A DNA stretch of 64,000 bases from CAZRHR01 sp964578885. Its GTDB lineage: Bacteria > Bacteroidota > Bacteroidia > CAIKAF01. Positions within the stretch are counted from its first letter, which is position 1, and each line of letters opens with the position of its first letter. The notes under the pieces were generated by a model. That model was not told where the DNA came from and ran no database searches. It saw only the letters and a program-made list of their open reading frames with translations. The position numbers and the translations under genes are program-made. Of this stretch, positions 28,343-36,991 are shown piece by piece. Where the stretch lies: assembly GCA_964578885.1 (NCBI GenBank), contig CAZOEO010000016.1, positions 1 to 64,000 on the forward strand, in the 5' to 3' direction.

Positions 28343-28902
28343 CAGACCCAAACGGGTTTAAACAAATCCCGAAACTCAGGTGGGCCGGAAAACAAACTTC
28401 CTTGTAAATCGTCTAATACTTCTTTGGTTTCCGGACTCAAAGCCTCATAAATGGCTTCCAATGCTTTCTCTCCCAAAGCCAACGGCAAACCACCCATGGT
28501 CACAACCTGATCGCCAACCATCATGGCTTCCCATTGAAAAGACAGTTCATCTTCACAAGGGGTTTGATGCAAGGCACAGGTCGATAAAAAGTCAGCAATG
28601 CCAGCTTCCTGGTCTTGAAATGAAGCAGCCCGCGACTCCAAATTCATCTTTTCCATGAATTGGCGTAAAGTAGCCAGCGAGGCGCCGGACATGCGGGTTT
28701 GTTGTTCCTGGGCGCAATGCAGGCAAATGGCCGCCTCCAAATCGCATGTATGCTTCTCTTCCCATGGATATTTGCGAAAATGCTTTACCACCTGATAGGG
28801 AACAAGCCCCTCCGCTTCCTGCTGAAGAGATCGCTCGCACAGGCTGCAATGCGCAAATGGCGCACCCGTATCTTCATGGAAAAATAGAGGAGTCGAAAAC
28901 AA
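28342..28902 (-). CDS. Conserved-looking protein with Cys pairs (putative zinc binding)
   Basis: 186 aa, soluble. HCSLCERSL carries C-x2-C near residue 20, and a second cluster HTCDLEAAICLHCAQEQ follows at about 53-68, so four or five Cys/His could bind zinc. A further CALHQTPC lies near 110. The C-terminal half is helical with no catalytic motif seen. The start is a TTG at 28902; a -7 box at 28920-28927 fits it. ATGA-coupled to the membrane protein. Function unknown. Confidence 0.65.
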   Translation of the reverse strand: MFSTPLFFHEDTGAPFAHCSLCERSLQQEAEGLVPYQVVKHFRKYPWEEKHTCDLEAAICLHCAQEQQTRMSGASLATLRQFMEKMNLESRAASFQDQEAGIADFLSTCALHQTPCEDELSFQWEAMMVGDQVVTMGGLPLALGEKALEAIYEALSPETKEVLDDLQGSLFSGPPEFRDLFKPVWV

Positions 28903-28919
28903 TGGATAGCATTTGCCAG

Positions 28920-28927
28920 CAAAATTA
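28920..28927 (-). promoter_or_regulatory. -7 promoter box for the Cys-rich protein operon
   Basis: TAATTTTG on the minus strand, 17 nt before the TTG start at 28902. Confidence 0.4.
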
Positions 28928-28964
28928 ATGATAATACACGTAGGGTGACTTCACATAATTCGTG

Positions 28965-28972
28965 TAATTTTA
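28965..28972 (+). promoter_or_regulatory. -7-like box for the 189-aa membrane protein
   Basis: TAATTTTA ends exactly 4 nt before the ATG at 28977. Same sequence and spacing as upstream of marR. Confidence 0.35.
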
Positions 28973-28976
28973 CCCA

Positions 28977-29546
28977 ATGGGCTATATACACCAAATCAGA
29001 TACGCCTACCGAAGACTCATCCTTGGGTTTATTCCTGTACGTGCCTATTTGATTGAAACGTCCCTGTCCGTCTCAAATGTGCAAAATCGATTACAATCGA
29101 TCATTGCGCATGATCCACTTTATTTTTTACGTACCATTCCAAACGAAAAACCATACAGCGGTCGGATGGATGGAAATCGCTTCACCGCCATTCGAAAAGG
29201 AAAAAAGCCCTGGGAAAGAAGAATGAAAGTACGGGGAAAAATTCATCCACCTATCCCGGGAGGCGATGGTAAAACAAGAATTGGGCTCATGATGTCCACC
29301 CCACTTTCGCCGTTTAATTTTCTGTTTCTTGGGATCGTGTATGCCTTTTTCCTACTCTTATACCCTACCCCATTTTCATGGTGGCCGGCCAATGTGTTGC
29401 TTTGGCTTTCTCCTCTGTTGGTAGGTTCCCTTTGGACGAGTTTTTCCTTCAAACATATTTACAGACAGGAAAAACTATTCTTTTTCAAACAGTTAGAAGC
29501 CACAAGAATTCCAGATTCCATGGCGCGCCAGTCCAAATATCTTTAA
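28977..29546 (+). CDS. Small two-TM protein of unknown function
   Basis: 189 aa. A polar N-terminal domain of about 105 residues is followed by two adjacent hydrophobic helices (FLFLGIVYAFFLLLYPTPF and WPANVLLWLSPLLVGSLWTS) and a short basic tail. No signal peptide and no family recognised. Its 3' end overlaps the ABC-F stop by 4 bp (convergent). Confidence 0.6.
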   Translation: MGYIHQIRYAYRRLILGFIPVRAYLIETSLSVSNVQNRLQSIIAHDPLYFLRTIPNEKPYSGRMDGNRFTAIRKGKKPWERRMKVRGKIHPPIPGGDGKTRIGLMMSTPLSPFNFLFLGIVYAFFLLLYPTPFSWWPANVLLWLSPLLVGSLWTSFSFKHIYRQEKLFFFKQLEATRIPDSMARQSKYL

Positions 29547-31426
29547 CCTTCCACCATATCAGAAAGAATCAGCCACCGATCGGTTTTTTCATCAATTTGC
29601 TGGCTGACCTCCGCTAATTCGGTGGTTACCTTCACCAAGGCCTCGTGACTCAATGTTCCTGAGGAAAGTTGCCCTGTTAGTTCCTGCTTTTTCTCTTCTA
29701 ACCGACTGATTTCATTTGGCAAGGATTCAAATTCCAGTTTTTCCTTATAGGATAACTTGGTTTTCTCCTTTGGTGTTCCGGCGGAAATGTTTTGATTTTT
29801 TGGCGCCTGTTGGGCCAGTTGCTGTTGCTTTTCTTTTTCCCGAATCTTCTCTTCTTCCTGCCACGCCCTGTATTCAGAGTACGAACCTCCAAACACCCGA
29901 ACCTGACCTTTCCCTTCAAACACAAACAACTGATCTGCCAACCGATCCATGAAATGGCGGTCGTGACTTACCATCACCAAACAGCCGGGATAGGTTTCCA
30001 GAAAATCTTCCAGTTTCTTTAATGTCAATAGGTCAAGATCGTTGGTAGGTTCATCCAAAATCAAAAAATTCGGCTGTCGAAGCATCACTAACATCAGAGA
30101 AAGTCGTTTCTTCTCACCACCACTTAATTGGTGCACGAATTGATATTGCTGCTCATTTGAAAAATCGAACAACTGAAGCATTTGCGCCGCGGACGCTTTG
30201 GCATATCGATCGCTTTCAAAGACTTCGCCCACTTCTCGAACCACTTCGATCACCCTTTTATCCATAGGCAAATGGCGTTCTTCCTGGCGGTAATATCCAA
30301 TTTCCAGTGTTTCGCCGCGTGTAACTTTTCCTGCATCGGGTTGCAATTCGCCCAACATCATTTTCAGCAAGGTAGTTTTACCCGTCCCATTAGGCCCCAC
30401 AATACCAATACGCTCCCCTTTTCTGAAAGAATAAGTGAATCCGTCCATTAACTTGAGCTCACCAAAACTTTTAGACACTTTAATGAGTTCTAAAATCTTG
30501 GAACCCATTCGTTTCATCCGGGAATTGAGCTCGAACTCCCTTTGTTTTTTCAGCGAAAAGGCTTTTTCCTGAATCAGAGAAAATGCATCCAGACGGCTCT
30601 TCGATTTCGTACCGCGGGCTTTGGGCATTTTTCTTACCCACTCCAATTCTCTTCGATAGATATTTTGGGCTCGTTCTACTTCACTTAACTGCGCCGCCTC
30701 TCGCTCCGCCTTTTTCTCTAAAAAATAAGCGTAATCGCCATCATATGAATAAAGTTTCTGTTGATCGAGCTCTACAATCCGGTCGCAAACGGCATCTAAA
30801 AAATATCGATCGTGCGTCACCATAAGCAAAGTAAGTCCGGGTTGATCCAAAAAGGATTCCAACCACTCAATCATATCAATGTCCAAATGGTTGGTGGGTT
30901 CATCCAGAATCAGAATATCAGGTTGTTGCACCAGAACCGCCGCTAGCGCCACTCTTTTTACCTGACCGCCGGACAAAGTTCCCATGGCCCTGGAAAAATC
31001 CGGAAGACGGAGTCGGTCGGAAATTTCCTTTAATCTATGCTCGAGTGACCAGGCTTGTGCTGATTCCATGGCCTCCATGGCATGGTTCAACGCATTTTCG
31101 TTTTGAGAGGCCAATGCAGCTTGATACGCTTCTATGGCTTGCACCGCCGGATTCTTGGGATCCATGAGGGCTTCTTTCACCGAAAGTTCCGGAGGATACG
31201 GAGGTTGTTGCGGCACATAACCCAAACTATAACCATCCCGAATGGCCACTTTTCCTCCTTCGCCGGGTTCGTCTCCGGCCAAAATTTTCAATAAAGTACT
31301 TTTACCCGTTCCATTCCTGGCCACCAGAGCCGTTTTTTCTCCTTTCGCCAACCCAAGGGTTACTTCAAAAAATAAGGTACGATCCCCGTAAGTTCGGGTC
31401 AATTTTTCCGCCAACAACACATTCAT
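29543..31426 (-). CDS. ABC-F family ATPase (Uup-like)
   Basis: 627 aa, two ABC domains with no membrane part. Domain 1: Walker A RNGTGKSTLLKIL, signature LSGGQVKRVALA, DEPTNHLD. Domain 2: GPNGTGKTTLLKMML, LSGGEKKRLSLM, DEPTNDLD. Between them lies the basic helical linker, and a C-terminal coiled coil (EISRLEEKKQELTGQ) resembles Uup. ABC-F proteins act on ribosomes in translation, or in DNA transposition control for Uup; which applies is inference. A -7 box lies 4 nt before the ATG. Confidence 0.93.
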   Translation of the reverse strand: MNVLLAEKLTRTYGDRTLFFEVTLGLAKGEKTALVARNGTGKSTLLKILAGDEPGEGGKVAIRDGYSLGYVPQQPPYPPELSVKEALMDPKNPAVQAIEAYQAALASQNENALNHAMEAMESAQAWSLEHRLKEISDRLRLPDFSRAMGTLSGGQVKRVALAAVLVQQPDILILDEPTNHLDIDMIEWLESFLDQPGLTLLMVTHDRYFLDAVCDRIVELDQQKLYSYDGDYAYFLEKKAEREAAQLSEVERAQNIYRRELEWVRKMPKARGTKSKSRLDAFSLIQEKAFSLKKQREFELNSRMKRMGSKILELIKVSKSFGELKLMDGFTYSFRKGERIGIVGPNGTGKTTLLKMMLGELQPDAGKVTRGETLEIGYYRQEERHLPMDKRVIEVVREVGEVFESDRYAKASAAQMLQLFDFSNEQQYQFVHQLSGGEKKRLSLMLVMLRQPNFLILDEPTNDLDLLTLKKLEDFLETYPGCLVMVSHDRHFMDRLADQLFVFEGKGQVRVFGGSYSEYRAWQEEEKIREKEKQQQLAQQAPKNQNISAGTPKEKTKLSYKEKLEFESLPNEISRLEEKKQELTGQLSSGTLSHEALVKVTTELAEVSQQIDEKTDRWLILSDMVEG

Positions 31427-31430
31427 GGGT

Positions 31431-31438
31431 CAAAAGTA
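31431..31438 (-). promoter_or_regulatory. -7 promoter box of the ABC-F gene
   Basis: TACTTTTG on the minus strand, ending exactly 4 nt before the ATG at 31426. Fits TAnnTTTG. Confidence 0.5.
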
Positions 31439-31454
31439 AAGGGAATTCCCCGGT

Positions 31455-32990
31455 TTACCGCATCGAAAGGGATGGCGGCGATTGTAATTTTTGCATGGCT
31501 GGTCCTACACAAGACAAAAGTTCCATGGCCGTGGTGCCTGCTTCTCCATACTGTGCTGCGGCCAACTGACCTGCTATTCCGTGTACATATACGCCTACAC
31601 ATGCGGCGCGCACCGCAGAAAGTCCGGCAGCCAGAAGTGCGCCGATGATACCGGACAACACATCTCCGGAACCACCTGTAGCCATGGCACTTGTCCCTGA
31701 AGAAGACGCAATGGCTTCGCCCTGTGGCGTAAAAATCCATGTTACGCGCCCTTTCAACACCCAAACAAATCCCGTTTTTTGCGCCAAACGTCTGGCAGAT
31801 TGCCACCTGTCCATTCCATGGCGGTGTGGACCTGCCAATCGGTCAAACTCTTTGGGATGAGGCGTTAATACCACCTGATTATGCGGAAAAAAGGAAAGCC
31901 AGGTGGGTTGTTCTGCCAAAATGTTCAATGCGTCGGCATCCAGCACCACCGGCCAGTCGAAACCTGGAATTGCTTGCTTCAGCCACTGTCGGGTTTCCGC
32001 AGCCATTCCCATGCCCGGCCCCAGCACCACCGACCGGATGGTTTCCGGGAAAAAAACGTGGCCGGATAAAACCTCTGTTCCTGCCGGAAAAGCCATGAGG
32101 GCAGGAAAGATAGATTGTAAAACAGACACTTGATTCTGCGGAATGCCACAAGACACCAATCCGGCACCGGCATGAAGCGCGGCCATTCCGGAAAATCCGA
32201 TGGCACCCATTTTTCCAAAACTTCCGCCCAGGCATGCCACGTGACCAAAGGTGCCCTTATGTCCATAAAAAGGACGAGCCGGCATCCAGCTCCGCACCCA
32301 ATCCGAAGTCAGGAAAAATTCCCGGGTTGGAAAAGCCTCCTCCGTTTCGGAAGGTAAGTTCAGCGGCACGATGGTAAAAGGACCCGTTAGTGGTGCATGG
32401 TCATCAAAGAGTAAAGACCATTTGGGCCGATCGATGGTAAAAGTATGCTGCGCCACCAATACTTTTGATTCATCGGAAGGCGCGTCTGCCAATAATCCGG
32501 ACGGAACGTCGATGGCCCATTTGATGCCGGATTTACCGCGTACAGAGTCTATGTATTGAACCCATTCGCCTTCCGGTGCCTTGCGCAATGCCGTTCCAAA
32601 AATGCCGTCGATCCACACATCAGCTTCCAGTGAAACGGGTAGTGAACCATCCAATTCGGTGTGCAGCACTGTTAGCCAGTGAGACATAGATTGTATTCGT
32701 CTCCAATTCAAATCCATGTCGGGAGAAAATGCAGAAGTGAATCCTGGTAACACCACGGAAACCTTCCAATGGGTTGCCAGCCATCTGGCCAGGACGAGTG
32801 CATCGCCTCCATTGTTGCCTTTTCCCGCGCAAAGAACAATATGACGGGGTTGAATGTGGTTCAGAATGGGTTGCATGGTTTGGAAAAGACGGAAGCCCGC
32901 TCTTTCCATCAGGGCGTCGGAAGAGATTCCTTCTCTGGCCACTGCATCTGCATCTATGGCAGGCAAAAGATCATTTTTCCAGATTTTCAT
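31455..32990 (-). CDS. nnr: Bifunctional NAD(P)H-hydrate epimerase / dehydratase
   Basis: About 511 aa. Repairs damaged hydrated NAD(P)H: the N-terminal epimerase (NnrE; LCAGKGNNGGDALVLARWLA, DVPSGLLAD) interconverts the R and S forms, and the C-terminal ADP-dependent dehydratase (NnrD; LGGSFGKMGAIGFSGMAAL, LTPHPKEFDRLAG, GGSGDVLSGIIGALLAAG) restores the cofactor. Start ATG at 32990 overlaps the coaE stop as ATGA; the frame continues upstream to 33035 but lies within coaE. Last gene of the nusB operon. Confidence 0.95.
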   Translation of the reverse strand: MKIWKNDLLPAIDADAVAREGISSDALMERAGFRLFQTMQPILNHIQPRHIVLCAGKGNNGGDALVLARWLATHWKVSVVLPGFTSAFSPDMDLNWRRIQSMSHWLTVLHTELDGSLPVSLEADVWIDGIFGTALRKAPEGEWVQYIDSVRGKSGIKWAIDVPSGLLADAPSDESKVLVAQHTFTIDRPKWSLLFDDHAPLTGPFTIVPLNLPSETEEAFPTREFFLTSDWVRSWMPARPFYGHKGTFGHVACLGGSFGKMGAIGFSGMAALHAGAGLVSCGIPQNQVSVLQSIFPALMAFPAGTEVLSGHVFFPETIRSVVLGPGMGMAAETRQWLKQAIPGFDWPVVLDADALNILAEQPTWLSFFPHNQVVLTPHPKEFDRLAGPHRHGMDRWQSARRLAQKTGFVWVLKGRVTWIFTPQGEAIASSSGTSAMATGGSGDVLSGIIGALLAAGLSAVRAACVGVYVHGIAGQLAAAQYGEAGTTAMELLSCVGPAMQKLQSPPSLSMR

Positions 32991-33592
32991 TTCCCTGGCG
33001 AGTTTGGAAGAATTTTCAGCCAAGAAACCAGCCATTGGGCCGAAGGCTCGTAGTCTTGAAGCCTCAGATTAAAGAAACAAAGATCGGCCCGGCGAATTTT
33101 TTCAATTTCCGGCCATTGGTGGCTCATTCTGGCGCGTACTTCAGATTCCTGCAGACCACTGCGCGCCATGACCCGTTGAATACGAGTTTCTTCTGGCGCT
33201 GTTACCACGACAACCCAATCACATTGAGCGGAGGAACCGGATTCAAATAGAATGGCGGCTTCACGGGCCAGAACGGGCGCGGCTGCGTGTTGTGCAGCCC
33301 ATTCAGCATATTTTTGAGCCACCGCTGGATGTACCAGGGCTTCGAGATTCTTTTTAAGCACAGCATCATTAAAAATCCATTGTGCCAATTGAAGTTTATC
33401 GAGACTGCCATCGGGCAAAAGCACAGGACCTGGCATCAAAGCCTGGACACGTAATAGAAAATGAGGTTCCAGATAAAGTTCCCTTGCAGCTTCGTCGGCA
33501 AAAAAAACAGGAATACCAAGCTGCATGAGCGCCCGGGCAAAAGTTGACTTTCCACCTCCAATACCTCCGGTGATGCCCAAATGGAGACTCAT
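32987..33592 (-). CDS. coaE: Dephospho-CoA kinase
   Basis: 201 aa. ATP-dependent phosphorylation of dephospho-CoA, the final step of CoA synthesis. P-loop GITGGIGGGKSTFARAL, then VFFADEAARELY and the C-terminal RVMARSGLQESEVRARMSHQ lid region. ATGA overlaps join it to both neighbours. Confident. Confidence 0.96.
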   Translation of the reverse strand: MSLHLGITGGIGGGKSTFARALMQLGIPVFFADEAARELYLEPHFLLRVQALMPGPVLLPDGSLDKLQLAQWIFNDAVLKKNLEALVHPAVAQKYAEWAAQHAAAPVLAREAAILFESGSSAQCDWVVVVTAPEETRIQRVMARSGLQESEVRARMSHQWPEIEKIRRADLCFFNLRLQDYEPSAQWLVSWLKILPNSPGK

Positions 33593-33966
33593 GGATTTAC
33601 CATCATGGAATCCAGGGACAACTCAAGAATGTCCACATCGGGAGGCAGAGCCGTTTTCAGGCTTTGCATGGCGTGGGCGGAGGAAAATACATGGTGATTG
33701 GCCTGGATGGCAGGATCAGCAGGAACTTCAAGAGGCGACCAAAAAGATTTAAACCAAAAGGGCATGAGTTCGAATCCGGTGGCGGCTAAAAGGATTTGTC
33801 CGGAAGCAATGGGTGCAGGAGGAGAAGCTGAGGTAAAAAAAGAAACCCTGAGATTGACTTCTTGGGGCAATCTCAGGGTTTGAATGGTCCAAATGGCCAG
33901 ACTCAATGCCACGCAAACCAGATAAACGACCATATTGGCCCTCACCCGTTCACGTTTGTCCGGCAT
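33589..33966 (-). CDS. Short YbbR-like membrane-anchored protein
   Basis: 125 aa: basic N-terminus, one transmembrane helix (MVVYLVCVALSLAIWTIQTL), then a beta-rich extracytoplasmic part. Position between yajC and coaE is where Bacteroidota normally carry a YbbR-domain protein of about 300 aa, and the helix-to-strand transition LRLPQEVNLRVSF fits its N-terminus. Only about one domain's worth is present, so this looks like a reduced form. The reading frame is intact, and ATGA coupled to coaE. The YbbR call is inference from context and N-terminus. Confidence 0.6.
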   Translation of the reverse strand: MPDKRERVRANMVVYLVCVALSLAIWTIQTLRLPQEVNLRVSFFTSASPPAPIASGQILLAATGFELMPFWFKSFWSPLEVPADPAIQANHHVFSSAHAMQSLKTALPPDVDILELSLDSMMVNP

Positions 33967-33969
33967 AGA

Positions 33970-34302
33970 TTAGCTTTTTTTATCGGCCAACGCCATGGAA
34001 GATTCCATAGAAATGGCCGCTTTTTCCACTTTTACCTTTTGTTGGTCGTGCAATTCAAGAATAAAAGTGGTGTCGTCTGAATCCACAATTTTTCCATGAA
34101 CACCGCCAATGGTCACCACGCGGTCACCTTTTTTCAGATTTTCACGGAAATTTTTCTGTGCTTTCGCCTTTTTGGTTTGAGGGCGAATCATGAAAAAATA
34201 GAAAACCACAAAAATGAGGGCAAGAAACAGGATGTTTCCATAACCACCGAGTGGATCTTGTGCTCCTGCCGGAGCGGCTTGTAGTAAAAAAGACATGTAC
34301 AT
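33970..34302 (-). CDS. yajC: Preprotein translocase subunit YajC
   Basis: 110 aa. Accessory subunit of the SecDF-YajC complex. One TM helix (ILFLALIFVVFYFFMIRPQ) followed by QTKKAKAQKNFRENLKKGDRVVT, the family signature, and IGGVHGKIV. ATG at 34302; a second ATG two codons later (34296) is possible. Directly after the DUF1573 gene with no spacer. Confidence 0.95.
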   Translation of the reverse strand: MYMSFLLQAAPAGAQDPLGGYGNILFLALIFVVFYFFMIRPQTKKAKAQKNFRENLKKGDRVVTIGGVHGKIVDSDDTTFILELHDQQKVKVEKAAISMESSMALADKKS

Positions 34303-34734
34303 TTAATTTGTGGTTTCAGGGGCTTGAATATTCCCTTTCATGTGTAGAACGTGTAGATTAGGCTGCGTGTTGGCAGAAATCTCCACCGTTTTGTCTTGCG
34401 GTCCGCTTTTTCCCGCAGAGTCGAATTTCACGCGAATCACACCCGATTCTCCCGGACGTAGTGGTTTTTGTGGGTATTCAGGGACAGTACAACCGCAAGA
34501 TGGTTTAGCAGAACCAATGACCAAATCTTCTTCGCCTGTATTGGTAAAAGAAAACTCATGTTCTACCACCTGACCTTGTTGAATGGTACCAAAGTCGAAC
34601 GTAGTGGTTTCAAAGTTAAGTGAAGTGGTTTTTCCTACCACATCAGCGGAAACGGCATTTCCGGTTTTCTCTCCGCAACCTGCAGACCAGAGCATGGCCG
34701 CGAGCCCCGTTAGGGCAATCATAGACTTCATCAT
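34303..34734 (-). CDS. DUF1573 lipoprotein
   Basis: 143 aa. Lipoprotein signal with lipobox WSAGC near residue 20, then one DUF1573 (ASH/MSP-like immunoglobulin fold) domain: TTFDFGTIQQGQVVEHEFSF, NTGEEDLVIGSAKPSCGCTV, LRPGESGVIRVKFDSAGK. The CGCT motif is characteristic. Such proteins are common in Bacteroidota beside yajC; the molecular role is not known. 2 bp after nusB. Confidence 0.92.
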   Translation of the reverse strand: MMKSMIALTGLAAMLWSAGCGEKTGNAVSADVVGKTTSLNFETTTFDFGTIQQGQVVEHEFSFTNTGEEDLVIGSAKPSCGCTVPEYPQKPLRPGESGVIRVKFDSAGKSGPQDKTVEISANTQPNLHVLHMKGNIQAPETTN

Positions 34735-34736
34735 GT

Positions 34737-35708
34737 TTACTCTGTTGGGTTTATTTGACTGGTTTTGTTATCCATCAATCCCCGGCCCGTTTTCTGGATT
34801 CTTCCTTCGGCCCGGAAACTGAGTGCTAATTTATCCAAAATTCCATTGATAAACGCATTGCTCTTAGGCGTAGAAAAGGATTTGGAGATTTCGATGTATT
34901 CATTTAGAGAAACTTTCACTGGAATGCCAGGAAAATCCACCAACTCCGTTAAAGCCATTTTCATCAAAATAAGATCCATAACGGCAATTCTTTCTGCTTC
35001 CCAATTCTGGGCTTTTGATTGAATTTTCTCCTGAAACTCATCGGCATGAAGGATGGTTTTTCTGAATAAATCAATCATAAACTGCTGATCCTCTTCTGTA
35101 TCCTTAAATAGTTTCGGAAGTTTAAAGGATTTTCCACTACCCAGGTCCCGCATGAATTTTTCAACGGCCGGATTCACCACATAGAGGTCATCGATCCAAT
35201 GAATATTCATTTCTTCATAGACGCCTTCCAGGAATTCATCTTCGAAAACAAACGTTTCATAAAAAAACAAAACGAACTGCAAGTCTTCGGCCTTCGATGC
35301 AGATTCCTGGGTCACGTAAGACTGATAGGTATCAGTGGCTCTTAGCTTTTTCCAATACTTCCGGACCAATTCACGGTCGTGGTTCCAGCTCACTTTATAC
35401 TGAGTGAGGACTTTCTGATAACCTTCGCTCAACCGAATGGCTTCAATGATTGAATTGGCGGTAAAAGGGGTGGACTCTCTCAAGTCTTGTTCCGAGGGGC
35501 GAAACTTCTTCCTCGCCTCTTCTCTTTCTTTCAACGCTTCAAAATGCACTTCGATGAGTAAATGGACCTGATAAAGGAACAGGGTATAAATATCCTGCAC
35601 ACTTTTATGTAAGGCTTTTTCAGCCTTTGGTAAATCGTGATCTTCCGCTTGGAAAAAGGCGTATAAAGCCTGAAGGATTTTGATCCTTAAATGTCTTCTG
35701 TTGAGCAT
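34737..35708 (-). CDS. nusB: Transcription antitermination factor NusB (long form)
   Basis: 323 aa. The N-terminal RRHLRIKILQALYAFFQ and C-terminal LMKMALTELVDFPGIPVKVSLNEYIEISK, then FINGILDKLA, are NusB hallmarks; the middle is an insert that makes Bacteroidota NusB about twice the length of the E. coli protein. Binds boxA with NusE/S10 in rRNA antitermination. First gene of the nusB-DUF1573-yajC-ybbR-coaE-nnr operon. Confidence 0.94.
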   Translation of the reverse strand: MLNRRHLRIKILQALYAFFQAEDHDLPKAEKALHKSVQDIYTLFLYQVHLLIEVHFEALKEREEARKKFRPSEQDLRESTPFTANSIIEAIRLSEGYQKVLTQYKVSWNHDRELVRKYWKKLRATDTYQSYVTQESASKAEDLQFVLFFYETFVFEDEFLEGVYEEMNIHWIDDLYVVNPAVEKFMRDLGSGKSFKLPKLFKDTEEDQQFMIDLFRKTILHADEFQEKIQSKAQNWEAERIAVMDLILMKMALTELVDFPGIPVKVSLNEYIEISKSFSTPKSNAFINGILDKLALSFRAEGRIQKTGRGLMDNKTSQINPTE

Positions 35709-35756
35709 GTGTAAAATACTGTGTCCGGAAAAGCCGGATTTGGCTGATGCCAGTGT

Positions 35757-36857
35757 TTAGCGGGTGGTATTCAGGGCGGAAATAGCTGCAATTCTTCTTT
35801 TTGCAAACTGGATGGCTACATCTCCGCTGAACTGACGTGTTTCGTTGGCTTCTTTTAAAATATCCAATGTAACACCGTAGATGTACTCCGCCTTTTTCAT
35901 GGCAATGGGCTTGTCGTAGCCACGTAACTCACCATAAACATTGATTAATCCACCTGAATTGATTAAAAAATCCGGAGCATAGATGATGTCACGGTCCATG
36001 AGCTTCTGCCCGTGTACCTTTTCATCTTTTAATTGGTTGTTGGCGCCACCGGCTACGATTTCGCAGCTTAAACGATTCAAGGTATCGTCGTTCAAAATCC
36101 CACCCAACGCGCATGGTGCAAAAATGTCCATTGGCGCATCAAAGACCATTCCTGGATCAATGACTTCCACATCGAAGCGAGAGGTTACTTCTTTGAGTCG
36201 ATCTTCAAAGATATCGGCTACAGCAACTTTTGCGCCTTCCTTTACTAGGTTTTCGATTAAATAGCGTCCTACATTACCAGCACCCTGCACTACCACTCTC
36301 TTACCGGAAAGGCTATCTGTACCCCAACGATATTTTGCAGCTGCTTTCATGCCCATGTACACGCCATAGCCAGTTACTGGAGATGGATCACCAGATCCTC
36401 CGAGATATTCAGGCAAGCCGGTAACATGCTTGGTTTCCATACCGATGTATTCCATATCCCGCGTCCCCATGCCTACATCCTCAGCCGTAATATATTTTCC
36501 ACCGAGGCTGTTTACAAACTTTCCGAAACGGCGAAGCAGGGCTTCGTTCTTCATGGTACGAGAATCGCCCATAATCACGGCTTTTCCACCTCCAAGATTT
36601 AAACCGGCAATAGCGGCTTTAAACGTCATGCCTCTGGAAAGACGAAGCACATCATCGATGGCCGCTTCATCTTTTTCATAATGCCACATCCGGGTACCAC
36701 CGAGGGCGGGACCCAATACGGTATTGTGAATACCAATCACCGCTTTCAGACCGGAAGCCGCATCATGGCAAAAAACCACTTGCTCATGTTCCATGTCTTG
36801 CATTTGAGACAAAACTCCGGTGGAGGTTACATTCAATTTTTTTACTTCCAGTTCCAT
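35757..36857 (-). CDS. Leucine/Glu/Phe/Val dehydrogenase
   Basis: 366 aa. NAD-dependent oxidative deamination of a branched-chain or related amino acid. Catalytic-domain motifs GPALGGTRMW, MTFKAAIAGLNLGGGKAVI (catalytic Lys) and TAEDVGMGTRDMEYI; the NAD-binding domain has VVQGAGNVGRYLIENLVKEG and ANNQL. Closest in pattern to leucine dehydrogenase; the exact substrate is not certain. Divergent from the ABC exporter. Confidence 0.92.
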   Translation of the reverse strand: MELEVKKLNVTSTGVLSQMQDMEHEQVVFCHDAASGLKAVIGIHNTVLGPALGGTRMWHYEKDEAAIDDVLRLSRGMTFKAAIAGLNLGGGKAVIMGDSRTMKNEALLRRFGKFVNSLGGKYITAEDVGMGTRDMEYIGMETKHVTGLPEYLGGSGDPSPVTGYGVYMGMKAAAKYRWGTDSLSGKRVVVQGAGNVGRYLIENLVKEGAKVAVADIFEDRLKEVTSRFDVEVIDPGMVFDAPMDIFAPCALGGILNDDTLNRLSCEIVAGGANNQLKDEKVHGQKLMDRDIIYAPDFLINSGGLINVYGELRGYDKPIAMKKAEYIYGVTLDILKEANETRQFSGDVAIQFAKRRIAAISALNTTR

Positions 36858-36979
36858 GCCCTGATTCTTTAGATAAACCGTATCTGTTTAGTCTTCGGTT
36901 TGTGGCGCAAAAGTAGGTTTTTTTTCCTTTACCACAAGAGATGAAAAAGGATTCTGACCCAGCACACCGGAACAGTTTG

Positions 36980-36987
36980 TACCTTTG
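36980..36987 (+). promoter_or_regulatory. -7 promoter box of the ABC exporter
   Basis: TACCTTTG, ending exactly 4 nt before the in-frame GTG at 36992. It lies downstream of the ATG at 36941 and so argues that the GTG is the real start. Confidence 0.45.
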
Positions 36988-36991
36988 CGTT

